Source: Larkinella rosea (lineage in GTDB: Bacteria > Bacteroidota > Bacteroidia > Cytophagales > Spirosomataceae). Taken from it: a stretch of DNA of 64,000 bases. The translations under genes were made by a program, and so were the position numbers. Positions 36,670 through 45,288 of the stretch are shown in pieces (position 1 is the first letter of the stretch; every line of letters begins with the position of its first letter). The stretch covers positions 125,941 to 189,940 of the forward strand of contig NZ_RQJO01000007.1 in assembly GCF_003858635.1 (NCBI RefSeq), read 5' to 3'. The notes under the pieces are model-generated. The model had not been told where the DNA came from. It made no database searches and saw only the letters and a list, made by a program, of their open reading frames with translations.

Positions 36670-37464
36670 AACAGTGCAAACCCGAAAAAGCGCGTGGATA
36701 TCGGTTTTGCGGATGATGTGCTGAAAGCACCCTGTTTGCTGGATTGGACTTCAAAAGCGGATCCTGGCCACACGAAAACGCCGGAAACCGTCAACCGCTT
36801 AGAATTGGGATATGAACTGGATTCTAATGATGCGTTGATGAAGCCGATCCCGCCTTCAATGGATAAGTACATAACCGCCGAAACAGCCGCCAACAAAGGT
36901 GGATCCGTACTATCGATTAAATCCCGTTTACCGACGTATTTAAAAAATCCGGTTTCGGGCCTGGCCTTGTGTAGCCAGCCAGGGATCAGCCCGAATAATA
37001 AGGATAGCCAGGCCAAAGGCAATCCGAAAGTATTGTTCAGGAATGGAATGATCAGCGGCAAGCCCACGGCCATCCATATAACCGGAAGCCGGAGCTTGAT
37101 CTGGAACGGATCGAATAACTTGGTGGATTCGGTGTATCGGCGCTTTGAACGCTTTAAGGAAAATACGTTTATGTTAAGTAAGGTGGTATCCTTAACGCCC
37201 GCCGACCTGGCCACGTTTTCCTTCAGTAAGGTTCACATTAAAGGCGTAAATTACCTGGTGGGATCGATGAAGCTGGCGCTGGTGAAAGATCAGCGGGTGA
37301 TTCCGGCCGAACTGGAATTATGGCGGGTGTCAGGCGGGATCCTGGCCACTGGAAAGGCCTGGCTGGAGCGATCCGGCCAGGCTTTCTTATTTGGCGAATT
37401 GCGGCAATTAAATGGGCGTTTTTATTTTCTTTTTGGGCGCTTCAGCCTTCCAGAATGCCTTTAG
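36670..37464 (+). pseudogene. Phage-like structural protein fragment
   Basis: An open frame with no ATG start (GTG at 36694) whose second half resembles the C-terminus of a tail/structural protein found in Bacteroidota prophage-like elements: LCSQPGISPNN, then NPKVLFRNGM, SLIWNGSNNLVDSVYRRFER, and the closing VHIKGVNYLVGSMKLAL followed by PAELELWRV. The N-terminal part of the protein is missing and the last 40 residues run into integrase sequence on the other strand, so the natural end was probably lost. Recognition is from remembered family patterns and is moderate. A minus-strand frame at 36612-37214 overlaps it and is rejected. Confidence 0.45.
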
Positions 37465-37930
37465 TTTCGTCAAAGTGGCTACGTGGCCATCCCGTATATA
37501 TTTCGCTTCCATCGCTCGTTTACTTCCGTTAACCAGAACTTCAGAAAGTCATTTTTGGAAGTAAAGGAATGATATACTTCGATCAATTTATCCAGCGAAA
37601 GCTTCTTTTCGGCCATTCGATGGGCCTTGAAAATGTCGTTCAATTTTCCCATTTCGGTATCAATGATGATCTTAAAATCATTGAAATCCGGATCGTTTCT
37701 TTTTCGGGGTAGGATCTGGCCAGCCTTTTTATCGAGGAAAGCCGGTGGCCAGGAAAGCTTCAATTTGATGCGATCATGTTTGTCATCAATGGCAACATAG
37801 AGGTACAGGGCGCTTGTGCCGTCGGTTTTAACGTACTCGTCTGTAATGGTGAGCTTTTTAGAGAAGTCTTGCTCCCATTCTGAAAATATTCTGAAAATGG
37901 ACAGGGAAAAATGGGTTAAAAAGTCATTCT
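37408..37930 (-). pseudogene. Truncated, frameshifted tyrosine integrase
   Basis: On the minus strand the translation begins without an ATG (around LTITDEYVKTDGTSALYLYV) and contains the arm-binding part of a Bacteroidota phage integrase (YVAIDDKHDRIKLKLSWPP, then FLDKKAGQILPRKRNDPDFN) and SAM-like helices (KLSLDKLIEVYHSFTSKNDF). Near 37500 the frame breaks: the sequence continues in another frame as AKYIRDGHVATLTKLKAFWK, ending at 37408. The catalytic R-H-R-Y domain is missing. The gene lies immediately 3' of tRNA-Arg(CCT), the classical place for an integrase at its attachment site. Confidence 0.65.
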
Positions 37931-37936
37931 GAAAAT
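37878..37936. repeat. Three copies of TTCTGAAAAT beside the integrase
   Basis: The 10-mer starts at 37878, 37889 and 37927, between the integrase remnant and the tRNA terminator. Repeats in this position could be integrase arm-binding sites. Confidence 0.55.
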
Positions 37937-37948
37937 GATTATAAAAAG

Positions 37949-37982
37949 AAAAAGTGCCAATGCGAGCTTTATTGGCACTTTT
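37949..37982 (-). terminator. Terminator of tRNA-Arg(CCT)
   Basis: The perfect stem AAAAGTGCCAAT / ATTGGCACTTTT with a 9-base loop. On the minus strand it lies 12 bases past the tRNA 3' end and is followed by a T-rich run, a standard intrinsic terminator. Confidence 0.85.
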
Positions 37983-37994
37983 CCGATATGTTCG

Positions 37995-38066
37995 TGGTCC
38001 CACCGGGAATCGAACCCAGATCTAAAGTTTAGGAAACTTCTATTCTATCCGTTGAACTATGAGACC
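37995..38066 (-). tRNA. tRNA-Arg (anticodon CCT)
   Basis: On the minus strand the cloverleaf is complete: acceptor GGTCTCA/TGGGACC, D stem GTTC/GAAT, anticodon stem GAAGT/ACTTT with loop TTCCTAA (anticodon CCT, reading AGG), T arm CTGGG TTCGATT CCCGG, discriminator A. CCA is not encoded. The 3' end faces a broken integrase, as expected for an element integrated at this tRNA. Confidence 0.95.
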
Positions 38067-38068
38067 AG

Positions 38069-38101
38069 AAAAAAACTGTCAGGTCGTGACGACCTGACAG
38101 G
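38069..38101 (-). terminator. Palindromic terminator of hflX
   Basis: CTGTCAGGTCGT and ACGACCTGACAG form a perfect 12-bp stem around one base (38077-38101). On the minus strand it is followed by seven T, so it is a good intrinsic terminator for hflX, directly before the tRNA gene. Confidence 0.8.
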
Positions 38102-38142
38102 TGTCGTTGAAGGTAATTGGCGCAAAAATGCTTAGAAATCTG

Positions 38143-39411
38143 TTATTTACCAAAATTGCCGCTATCATCAGCCTGCTCGGCCCAGTCGCCCAACGGAACC
38201 TCCAGCCAGTTGGGATAGATGGCGTAATGCTTCTCTTTCACCATGGTATACAACAGGTTACGCAGCTCGTCGAGATTCTCGCGTGTTTCGGCGGAAATAA
38301 AAACCACGTGCTCGGCTTTCTGTGTCAGGTACGTTTTTTTCAGATAATCCAGTGCGGTTTGTTTCCGGATGGCCACCGGCAGATCGTCGTCGAAATCATC
38401 TTCCGGGTGCATCCATTCGTCGCGGGGTTCAAACTGATCTATTTTGTTGAAAACCAGTACCGTTGGTTTTTCGCCAGCCGGACCACCGACGCCGATTTCC
38501 GTTAAAATATCGTTGACAATTCCGATGTGTTCCTCAACCGATGGATGGGAAACATCGACAACGTGCAACAAAATATCGGCTTCGCGTACCTCATCCAGCG
38601 TCGATTTAAACGCTTCGATCAGCGTAGTGGGCAGTTTGCGGATAAAACCGACGGTGTCCGTCAGCAGAAACGGGATATTGCCCAACACCACCTTGCGAAC
38701 CGTCGAATCGACCGTTGCGAACAGCTTGTTTTCGGCAAAGACGTCCGTTTTGGCCAGCGTCCGCATCAAAGTCGATTTGCCAACATTCGTGTAGCCCACC
38801 AGTGCCACGCGCACCAGCCGGTCGCGTTCTTTACGACGCGTAAAGCTCTGCTTGTCAATTTTTTCCAGTTTTTCTTTCAGGAACGCGATCCGATCCTGCA
38901 CAATCCGGCGATCGGTTTCGAGTTCCTTCTCACCCGGTCCCCGTGTTCCCACCCCGGCTTTCATCCGGCTTAAGTGGGTCCACATCCGGGTCAGACGCGG
39001 ATACATATACTGATACTGTGCCAGTTCAACCTGCAGTTTAGACTGGGCCGTTTGCGCCCGCATCGAAAAGATGTTCAAAATCAACAGGCTGCGATCCAGT
39101 ACTTTAATATCGGGAAGAGCCGCTTCGAGGTTTCGAACCTGCGAGGGCGTCAAGTCATCGTCGAAAATAACCGTATCGACCGGATTGTCGATCAAAAACG
39201 TATGGATTTCTTCTAACTTTCCTTTGCCAACGTAGGTTCGGGTGTCGGGCCGGTCGAGTTTCTGAACAAACGATTTTACGGTAATAACGCCCGACGTTTC
39301 GGCCAGAAACGCCAGTTCTTCCAGGTATTCCTGCGTTTTTTCGGCCGACTGCTTTTGCGTCACCAAGGCCACCAGAACTGCGGTTTCGGGCTGTTTATGT
39401 GTTTCAATCAT
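38143..39411 (-). CDS. hflX: GTPase HflX
   Basis: 422 residues from the ATG at 39411 (the frame is open further upstream but MIETHKQPETAVLVALV is the usual HflX beginning). The N-terminal HflX domain includes TYVGKGKLEEI and TVIFDDDLTPSQVRNLE; the glycine-rich linker GVGTRGPGEKELETDRR follows; the G domain has GYTNVGKSTLMRTL (G1), DTVGFIRKLP (G3) and NKID (G4). HflX is a ribosome-associated GTPase that splits stalled or stressed 70S ribosomes. A C-terminal acidic insertion (HPEDDFDDDLP) is unusual for the family but seen in some Bacteroidota. Confidence 0.95.
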   Translation of the reverse strand: MIETHKQPETAVLVALVTQKQSAEKTQEYLEELAFLAETSGVITVKSFVQKLDRPDTRTYVGKGKLEEIHTFLIDNPVDTVIFDDDLTPSQVRNLEAALPDIKVLDRSLLILNIFSMRAQTAQSKLQVELAQYQYMYPRLTRMWTHLSRMKAGVGTRGPGEKELETDRRIVQDRIAFLKEKLEKIDKQSFTRRKERDRLVRVALVGYTNVGKSTLMRTLAKTDVFAENKLFATVDSTVRKVVLGNIPFLLTDTVGFIRKLPTTLIEAFKSTLDEVREADILLHVVDVSHPSVEEHIGIVNDILTEIGVGGPAGEKPTVLVFNKIDQFEPRDEWMHPEDDFDDDLPVAIRKQTALDYLKKTYLTQKAEHVVFISAETRENLDELRNLLYTMVKEKHYAIYPNWLEVPLGDWAEQADDSGNFGK

Positions 39412-39691
39412 ATGGAATGGAGTTACAAGGTAGGGAACACGCGAACGGTGGTTTTGGTGCCGGAATGCACGCAAAAGCCCTCCCGGAACGGGTCCAGTTA
39501 CCTTAATTTACTTACGAGAATAAGGAATACAACCGTTGAATACAAATACGGTTTTTAGCGAAAGCGGAAGGGGCCGAAATCGGCAAACATTTTCATGGGC
39601 GTACTACTTTAAGCAATGCAAATTTAACAAACTTTTCTCAAAAAAATAATACCGTTTCCTCAAACTTCCTTTTTCGGAAAAAATCTTTCCG

Positions 39692-39699
39692 TACATTTG
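39692..39699 (+). promoter_or_regulatory. Bacteroidota -7 element TACATTTG upstream of the MATE gene
   Basis: Matches TAnnTTTG. With initiation about 6 bases downstream the leader would be about 150 nucleotides and contain a 6-codon ORF and hairpins. Confidence 0.5.
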
Positions 39700-39720
39700 C
39701 CGTCTCAAAGCTAAAAGCCG

Positions 39721-39741
39721 ATGACCACTCTCACCCGCTAA
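39721..39741 (+). other. Possible leader peptide MTTLTR
   Basis: ATGACCACTCTCACCCGCTA plus A gives MTTLTR and stop, 15-20 bases after the predicted transcription start. Downstream lie the stems ACCGTC/GACGGT (39765-39792) and GGCGA-TTCGG-TCGCC (about 39823-39837), the latter followed by a T-rich stretch just before the MATE start. Confidence 0.3.
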
Positions 39742-39858
39742 GGGTCTTTTCCGCTTCTTATTCAACCGTCCTGTCTGACTGACCGACGGTCTGAAATCCT
39801 TTATTCAAGCTGTTTCTTTATTCGGCGATTCGGTCGCCCGTTACTTCTTTTTTCATTC

Positions 39859-41244
39859 ATGACGAAATTTATTCGCCTGTTACTGGACGCATTGCGCGGT
39901 ACAGAAAGTAATTATACATCCGGTAGCATCAACCGGGCCATTTTCATGCTGTCGGTTCCGATGGTGCTGGAGATGGTCATGGAATCACTTTTTGCGGTTG
40001 TCGATGTCTTTTTTGTGGCTAAAATCAGTACCGAAGCCGTTGCCACGGTGGGTCTAACCGAGTCGGTTCTGACGATTGTCTATTCCATTGCCATCGGGTT
40101 GAGCACCGCGGCTACGGCCCTGGTTTCGCGTCGGGTGGGCGAAGGAAACGCCCGCGAAGCCGGGAAATCCGTCGCGCAGGTCATTCTGGTCTCCATTGCC
40201 GTCGCGCTGCTGATCGGAATTCCGGGGGCGGTTTTTGCCGAAGATATTCTCCGGGCAATGGGCGGTGATGAACCACTCATCAGCCGGGGCTCCGGTTTTA
40301 CCCGACTCATTTTCGCCAGTTCACCAGCCATCATTCTACTGTATACGTTGAGCGGTTGTTTGCGGGGCGCCGGTGAAGCCTCTACGGCAATGCGCTCACT
40401 CTGGATTGCGAATGGCCTTAATATCCTGCTGTGCCCGGTTTTTATTTTCGGCTGGGGACCGGTTCCCGCAATGGGCGTCATCGGGTCGGCCATTGCCACC
40501 ACGATTGGGCGTTCGGCGGGGGCCATTTACCAGCTATACAGCCTGATGCGAAACGGCCGGGATGTGCAGGTTCGGGGGGCAGATTTCCGGCCCGATTACG
40601 GAATTATCCGTAACCTGCTCAGCATTGCTGCCGGTGGAACGGCGCAATTTCTGGTGGGTTCGGCTAGTTGGGTGTTCCTGACGCGTATACTCTCGACGTT
40701 TGGCAGCGACGTGGTAGCGGGTTACACCATCGCGATCCGGATCATGATTTTTACGATCATGCCGTCCTGGGGCATGGCCAACGCAGCCGCAACGCTGGTG
40801 GGCCAGAATTTAGGCGCCAAAAAACCGGATCGGGCCGAAACCTCCGCGTGGCGGGCGGCTTTTTGCAACATGCTGTTCCTGTTGGGCGTCGGTATTTTAT
40901 TTTACAGTGCCGCAGCCGAGATTGTCGGCATTTTCAATCGCGAACCGAAAGTGGTGGAAATCGCCGTTAAATGCCTCAAGATCTTTTGCCTGGGCTACGT
41001 CTTTTTCGCTTACGGCATGGTAATCAGCCAGGCACTGAACGGAGCGGGGGATACCCGAACGCCAACACTGATCAACGTTGTCTGCTTCTGGCTGATTGAA
41101 ATTCCGCTGGCCTATCTGCTGGCCAATACGCTCGGCTGGGGACCGGAAGGGGTTTTCTGGTCGGTTGCCTTCAGCGAATCGTTGCTGGCGGTGATTGCGG
41201 TTTTGGTGTTCAGAAGAGGCCGGTGGAAACTGGTACAGGTGTAA
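39859..41244 (+). CDS. MATE family efflux transporter
   Basis: 461 residues, about 12 transmembrane helices in two homologous halves. Family patterns include MLSVPMVLEMVMESLFAVVD, FFVAKISTEAVATVGLTES, SGCLRGAGEASTAM and ALNGAGDTRTPTLINV in the matching loops. MATE proteins expel cationic drugs or metabolites with sodium or proton coupling. It stands alone with a long leader region upstream and a strong inverted repeat downstream. Confidence 0.93.
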   Translation: MTKFIRLLLDALRGTESNYTSGSINRAIFMLSVPMVLEMVMESLFAVVDVFFVAKISTEAVATVGLTESVLTIVYSIAIGLSTAATALVSRRVGEGNAREAGKSVAQVILVSIAVALLIGIPGAVFAEDILRAMGGDEPLISRGSGFTRLIFASSPAIILLYTLSGCLRGAGEASTAMRSLWIANGLNILLCPVFIFGWGPVPAMGVIGSAIATTIGRSAGAIYQLYSLMRNGRDVQVRGADFRPDYGIIRNLLSIAAGGTAQFLVGSASWVFLTRILSTFGSDVVAGYTIAIRIMIFTIMPSWGMANAAATLVGQNLGAKKPDRAETSAWRAAFCNMLFLLGVGILFYSAAAEIVGIFNREPKVVEIAVKCLKIFCLGYVFFAYGMVISQALNGAGDTRTPTLINVVCFWLIEIPLAYLLANTLGWGPEGVFWSVAFSESLLAVIAVLVFRRGRWKLVQV

Positions 41245-41255
41245 GTTGATTTATG

Positions 41256-41300
41256 GAAATTGACCAGAGGACTCCTTTAGCGTGTACTCTGGTCAATTTC
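41256..41300. terminator. 14-bp inverted repeat after the MATE gene
   Basis: GAAATTGACCAGAG (41256-41269) pairs perfectly with CTCTGGTCAATTTC (41287-41300). There is no long T tail, so termination is probable but not certain. Confidence 0.6.
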
Positions 41301-41499
41301 ATTATGCGATTGAACCTATGGGGGTAACTTTCAAAACCGGGTTTTATAAAGGGGCGAAATCGAATCGATACTGCAATATTTCACGAAAAACCAGTCTTTT
41401 CCGATGAACATTCGGTAAATCCTGCTTTTTTCAAACTTTTCCCTAAACTTGCTGTATTGTTCACCAATTTCAAAAACCCATCCTGCATTTTTGGGACTT

Positions 41500-44400
41500 A
41501 TGAAAGATTACATTCGCCCGATTAAACGCCTGCTCGTCGCCAACCGGGGCGAAATCGCCATCCGCATCATGCGGGCCGCCACCGAGTTGGGAATTACGAC
41601 CGTCGCCGTCTACACCTACGAAGACCGCTATTCGCTGCACCGCTACAAAGCGGATGAAGCCTACCAGATTGGTCGCGACGATGAACCCCTGAAACCGTAC
41701 CTGAATATTGAAGGCATTATTCAACTGGCGAAACACAAGAAAGTGGATGCCATTCACCCCGGTTACGGTTTTTTATCGGAGAATGTGACGCTGGCACGCC
41801 GATGCCGGGAAGAAGGTATCATCTTCGTAGGTCCCACGCCGGAAGCGATGGAAGCATTGGGCGATAAAGTACGGGCCAAAAACCTGGCGACTACGGCGGA
41901 CGTGCCGATGATTCCCGATAGCCGGATCGATATATCAGACTTTTCGGTCGCTATTTCGGAAGCCAAACGGATCGGTTTTCCGGTGATGATCAAAGCCGTG
42001 GCCGGTGGCGGTGGGCGTGGAATGCGCGTCGTTCGGCAGGAGGAAGAATTTGAAAAATCATTCAACGAAGCCCGCAACGAAGCCCGCAATGCGTTCGGCG
42101 ACGATACAATATTTCTGGAAAAATTCGTCGTTGATCCCAAACACATTGAAGTGCAGTTGCTGGGCGATACACACGGTAATATCGTTCACCTGTATGAACG
42201 GGATTGCTCGGTACAGCGTCGTTTTCAGAAGGTTGTGGAAGTGGCGCCTTCATTTGGCTTAAAACAGGAAACCAAGAATAAACTCTACGAATACGCCCTG
42301 AAAATCGGTCGGCAGGCGAATTATTCCAATGCCGGAACGGTCGAGTTTCTGGTCGATAAACAGGAGAATATTTACTTCATCGAAGTCAATCCGCGGATTC
42401 AGGTTGAGCACACGATTACGGAAGAAGTAACCGGGATCGACCTCGTTCGGACGCAGATTTTGATTGCGATGGGGTATAAATTGTCGGACAATGGAATTTA
42501 CATCAACCACCAGGATGAGATTCCGCTGAACGGGTACGCCATTCAGTGCCGGATTACCACCGAAGACCCGGCCAACGGTTTCCGTCCCGACTTTGGAACC
42601 ATCATTGCCTACCGCAATGCCGCCGGTTTTGGCATTCGTCTCGATGAAGGCAGTTCGTATCCCGGCGTAAAAATTTCGCCGTATTTCGATTCCATGATTG
42701 TGAAGGTGTCGGCGCGGGGACGCACGCTCCGGGGCGCAACCCAACGGCTGAAACGGGCACTGGTCGAATTTCGGATTCGCGGGGTGAAAACCAACATTCC
42801 GTTTTTGATGAATGTTATCGATCACCCGATTTTTCAGGCGGGTGATGCGCGGGTTTCTTTTATCGAAAACCATCCCGAACTGTTCGACCTCCGCAAACCG
42901 AAAGACCGCTCGACCCGGGCGTTGAATTACCTGGCGGATGTGATTGTCAATGGCAATCCCGAAGTCAAGGTAAAACCGGGTTCCAAAGGGCCGGCCCAAA
43001 AATTCCGCACGCCGGTTGTTCCGGTTTTTGATCAATACGGAGCTTATCCCAAAGGAAACAAGGACCGCCTGACGGAACTGGGGCGTGATAAATTTGTCGC
43101 GTGGGTGCGGGAGCAGAAACCGGTTTTGTATACCGACACAACTTTCCGCGACGGCCACCAGTCGTTACTGGCTACCCGTGTTCGGACCAAAGATTTGCTG
43201 AATGTCGCCGAAGGATTTGCCAAAAACCACCCGGAACTGTTTTCGATGGAAGTTTGGGGGGGAGCTACCTTCGACGTTGCCATGCGGTTTTTGCACGAAA
43301 GCCCCTGGACACGGCTGAAGAAATTCCGCGAAGCCATGCCGAACATGCTGCTGCAAATGCTGTTCCGGGGTTCCAACGCGGTGGGTTATTCGGCGTATCC
43401 CGATAACCTGATTGAGAAATTCGTTGAAAAATCGTGGGAATCCGGCATCGATGTTTTCCGGATTTTCGACTCGCTGAACTGGGTCGAAGCCATGAAGGTC
43501 AGCATCCGGGCCGTGCGCGAACGAACCGATGCGCTTGCCGAAGCCGCGATCTGTTACACCGGCGACATGCTGGCCCCTGATCAGCACAAGTATACGTTGC
43601 AGTATTACCTCGACATGGCCCGTCAACTGGAAGACGAAGGTGCTCACCTGCTGGCCATCAAGGACATGGCCGGTTTGCTGAAACCGCTGGCCGCCGAAGT
43701 ACTGGTACGGGAATTGAAACAGGCCGTCAGTATCCCCATTCACCTGCACACGCACGATACGTCCTCGATTCAGTCGGCAACCTATTTGAAAGCCGTCGAT
43801 TCGGGCGTTGACATCATCGACTGTGCCCTGGGGGCGTTGTCCGGGTTGACGTCGCAGCCGAACTTTAATTCGGTGGTGGCTATGTTGCAGGGCCATGAGC
43901 GCGAAAGTGCGATCGATCTGAACTCGCTGAATGCCTATTCCAACTATTGGGAGGACGTACGGGAATGGTATTATCCGTTTGAGTCGGGTATGAAAGCCGG
44001 TAGTGCGGAAGTGTACCAGAACGAGATTCCGGGCGGTCAATATTCGAACCTGAAACCGCAGTCGATTGCGCTCGGTTTGGGTGATAAATTCGAAACCCTC
44101 AAGAAGAATTACGTTGTTGTAAATAAGTTGTTTGGGGATATCGTCAAGGTAACTCCTTCGTCGAAAGTAGTGGGCGACATGGCGTTGTTCATGACGTCGA
44201 ACAACCTGACAGCTGAGGATGTCATCAAACGCGGTGCGTCGCTTTCTTTTCCGGAATCAGTAAAAGGATTTTTCAAAGGTGAATTGGGCCAGCCATACGG
44301 TGGTTTTCCGCATGACATTCAGGAGATCGTCCTGAAAGGTGAAAAACCGCTCACCGGGCGTCCGAACGAAAAACTGGCCCCCATCAATTTCGAAGAAGAC

Positions 44401-44961
44401 TTCAAGAAATTTGAAGAACAGTTTCCGCAGAATGAAGGCTTCCTCGATTACCTCTCGTACCAGATGTACCCGAAAGTATACGAGGAGTATTACAAAGCCA
44501 TTGAAGAACACGGTGACGTCAGCATCATTCCGACTCCGGCCTTTTTATACGGGTTGAAAGAGAACGAAGAGATTCTGATCGAAATCGATGCGGGTAAAAA
44601 TATTCTGGTGCGCTTACTCTACGTGTCCGAACCCGATGAGCAGGGCATGCGGACGGTTACGTTCGAGCTCAACGGCCAAAGCCGCCAGGTTCAGGTGCGC
44701 GACAAATCACAGAAGGTTGATTTTCAGGCCAATGCGAAAGTGAGTAAGGATGGTGACGTTGGCTCGCCTTTGCAGGGACGTTTGACGAAAATCCTGGTAA
44801 AACCGGGCGATGTAGTCACCAAAAACCAGCCGTTGTTCGTCATCGAAGCCATGAAAATGGAAAGTATTGTGGCCGCTCCCAAAGCCGGAACCGTCAAGCA
44901 GGTGGTTCTGAAAGAAGGCATGGTGGTGGTGCAGGATGACTGGGTAATTGAATTGAGCTAG
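41500..44961 (+). CDS. pyc: Pyruvate carboxylase
   Basis: 1,153 residues from the ATG at 41500 (an in-frame TTG at 41449 is less likely). Single-chain organisation: biotin carboxylase domain (KRLLVANRGEIAIRIMRAA, HPGYGFLSEN, the ATP-grasp glycine loop GGGGRGMRVV, EVNPRIQVEHTITEE), then carboxyltransferase (TDTTFRDGHQSLLATRVRT, metal-site HLHTHD), then a C-terminal biotinyl domain with the biotin-carrier Lys in EAMKMES. It makes oxaloacetate from pyruvate, bicarbonate and ATP for anaplerosis and gluconeogenesis. Full length compared with the family. Confidence 0.97.
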   Translation: MKDYIRPIKRLLVANRGEIAIRIMRAATELGITTVAVYTYEDRYSLHRYKADEAYQIGRDDEPLKPYLNIEGIIQLAKHKKVDAIHPGYGFLSENVTLARRCREEGIIFVGPTPEAMEALGDKVRAKNLATTADVPMIPDSRIDISDFSVAISEAKRIGFPVMIKAVAGGGGRGMRVVRQEEEFEKSFNEARNEARNAFGDDTIFLEKFVVDPKHIEVQLLGDTHGNIVHLYERDCSVQRRFQKVVEVAPSFGLKQETKNKLYEYALKIGRQANYSNAGTVEFLVDKQENIYFIEVNPRIQVEHTITEEVTGIDLVRTQILIAMGYKLSDNGIYINHQDEIPLNGYAIQCRITTEDPANGFRPDFGTIIAYRNAAGFGIRLDEGSSYPGVKISPYFDSMIVKVSARGRTLRGATQRLKRALVEFRIRGVKTNIPFLMNVIDHPIFQAGDARVSFIENHPELFDLRKPKDRSTRALNYLADVIVNGNPEVKVKPGSKGPAQKFRTPVVPVFDQYGAYPKGNKDRLTELGRDKFVAWVREQKPVLYTDTTFRDGHQSLLATRVRTKDLLNVAEGFAKNHPELFSMEVWGGATFDVAMRFLHESPWTRLKKFREAMPNMLLQMLFRGSNAVGYSAYPDNLIEKFVEKSWESGIDVFRIFDSLNWVEAMKVSIRAVRERTDALAEAAICYTGDMLAPDQHKYTLQYYLDMARQLEDEGAHLLAIKDMAGLLKPLAAEVLVRELKQAVSIPIHLHTHDTSSIQSATYLKAVDSGVDIIDCALGALSGLTSQPNFNSVVAMLQGHERESAIDLNSLNAYSNYWEDVREWYYPFESGMKAGSAEVYQNEIPGGQYSNLKPQSIALGLGDKFETLKKNYVVVNKLFGDIVKVTPSSKVVGDMALFMTSNNLTAEDVIKRGASLSFPESVKGFFKGELGQPYGGFPHDIQEIVLKGEKPLTGRPNEKLAPINFEEDFKKFEEQFPQNEGFLDYLSYQMYPKVYEEYYKAIEEHGDVSIIPTPAFLYGLKENEEILIEIDAGKNILVRLLYVSEPDEQGMRTVTFELNGQSRQVQVRDKSQKVDFQANAKVSKDGDVGSPLQGRLTKILVKPGDVVTKNQPLFVIEAMKMESIVAAPKAGTVKQVVLKEGMVVVQDDWVIELS

Positions 44962-44992
44962 TAAATCGCGAGGGATCTGAAAACCAGATCCC

Positions 44993-45271
44993 TCATTTTT
45001 TATCCGAATGGCCCAACGGTTTATCCGGATTGACAACATCCCGAATCAGTTGCTTCAATTCTTTGATTTCCGGAAACCGCCCGGCTTCTTTCCGATCGAA
45101 GATTTTCTCCCCATCGATGCGGACTGAAAACCGCCCGCTGATTTCGGAAGGTTGCAGCAAAACGCCGTGAATATCATCGGTAAACGTCGTCAAAATCTCC
45201 TGCGCCATCCAGGCCGAACGCATCAGCCAGCCGCATTTTGGGCAGTATTCGAGGGTAACGGTGGGTTTCAT
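44993..45271 (-). CDS. SelW/Rdx-like thioredoxin-fold protein
   Basis: 92 residues from the ATG at 45271. The N-terminus VTLEYCPKCGWLMRSAWMAQ carries the CxxC redox motif of the SelT/SelW/SelH (Rdx) family with Cys in place of selenocysteine, followed by the GRFSVRIDGEKIFDR beta hairpin and FPEIKELKQLIRDVV. The role is probably thiol redox. It lies 17 bp downstream of the sterol desaturase-like gene in the same direction and is probably cotranscribed. Confidence 0.87.
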   Translation of the reverse strand: MKPTVTLEYCPKCGWLMRSAWMAQEILTTFTDDIHGVLLQPSEISGRFSVRIDGEKIFDRKEAGRFPEIKELKQLIRDVVNPDKPLGHSDKK

Positions 45272-45288
45272 TTTTTCAGTTTGAGAAA

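Larger units (their letters stand above)
39412..39858. other. Divergent intergenic region hflX / MATE gene
   Basis: 447 bases. Contains a promoter element, a possible leader peptide and hairpins for the MATE gene (listed separately). Nothing else is recognisable; the hflX promoter is not evident. Confidence 0.5.

Noticed and set aside
36660-36700. Second attachment site (duplicate of the tRNA-Arg 3' end) for the integrative element
   Set aside because: No copy of the tRNA 3' end sequence could be found by eye around the far end of the remnant, so no att pair is claimed.
36612-37214. Minus-strand 200-codon frame with hydrophobic stretches
   Set aside because: Overlaps the plus-strand phage-like frame whose motifs and codon use look genuine; the hydrophobic segments can arise as antisense of polar codons.
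42259-43158. Minus-strand 299-codon frame
   Set aside because: Antisense to pyruvate carboxylase, which is complete and highly conserved.
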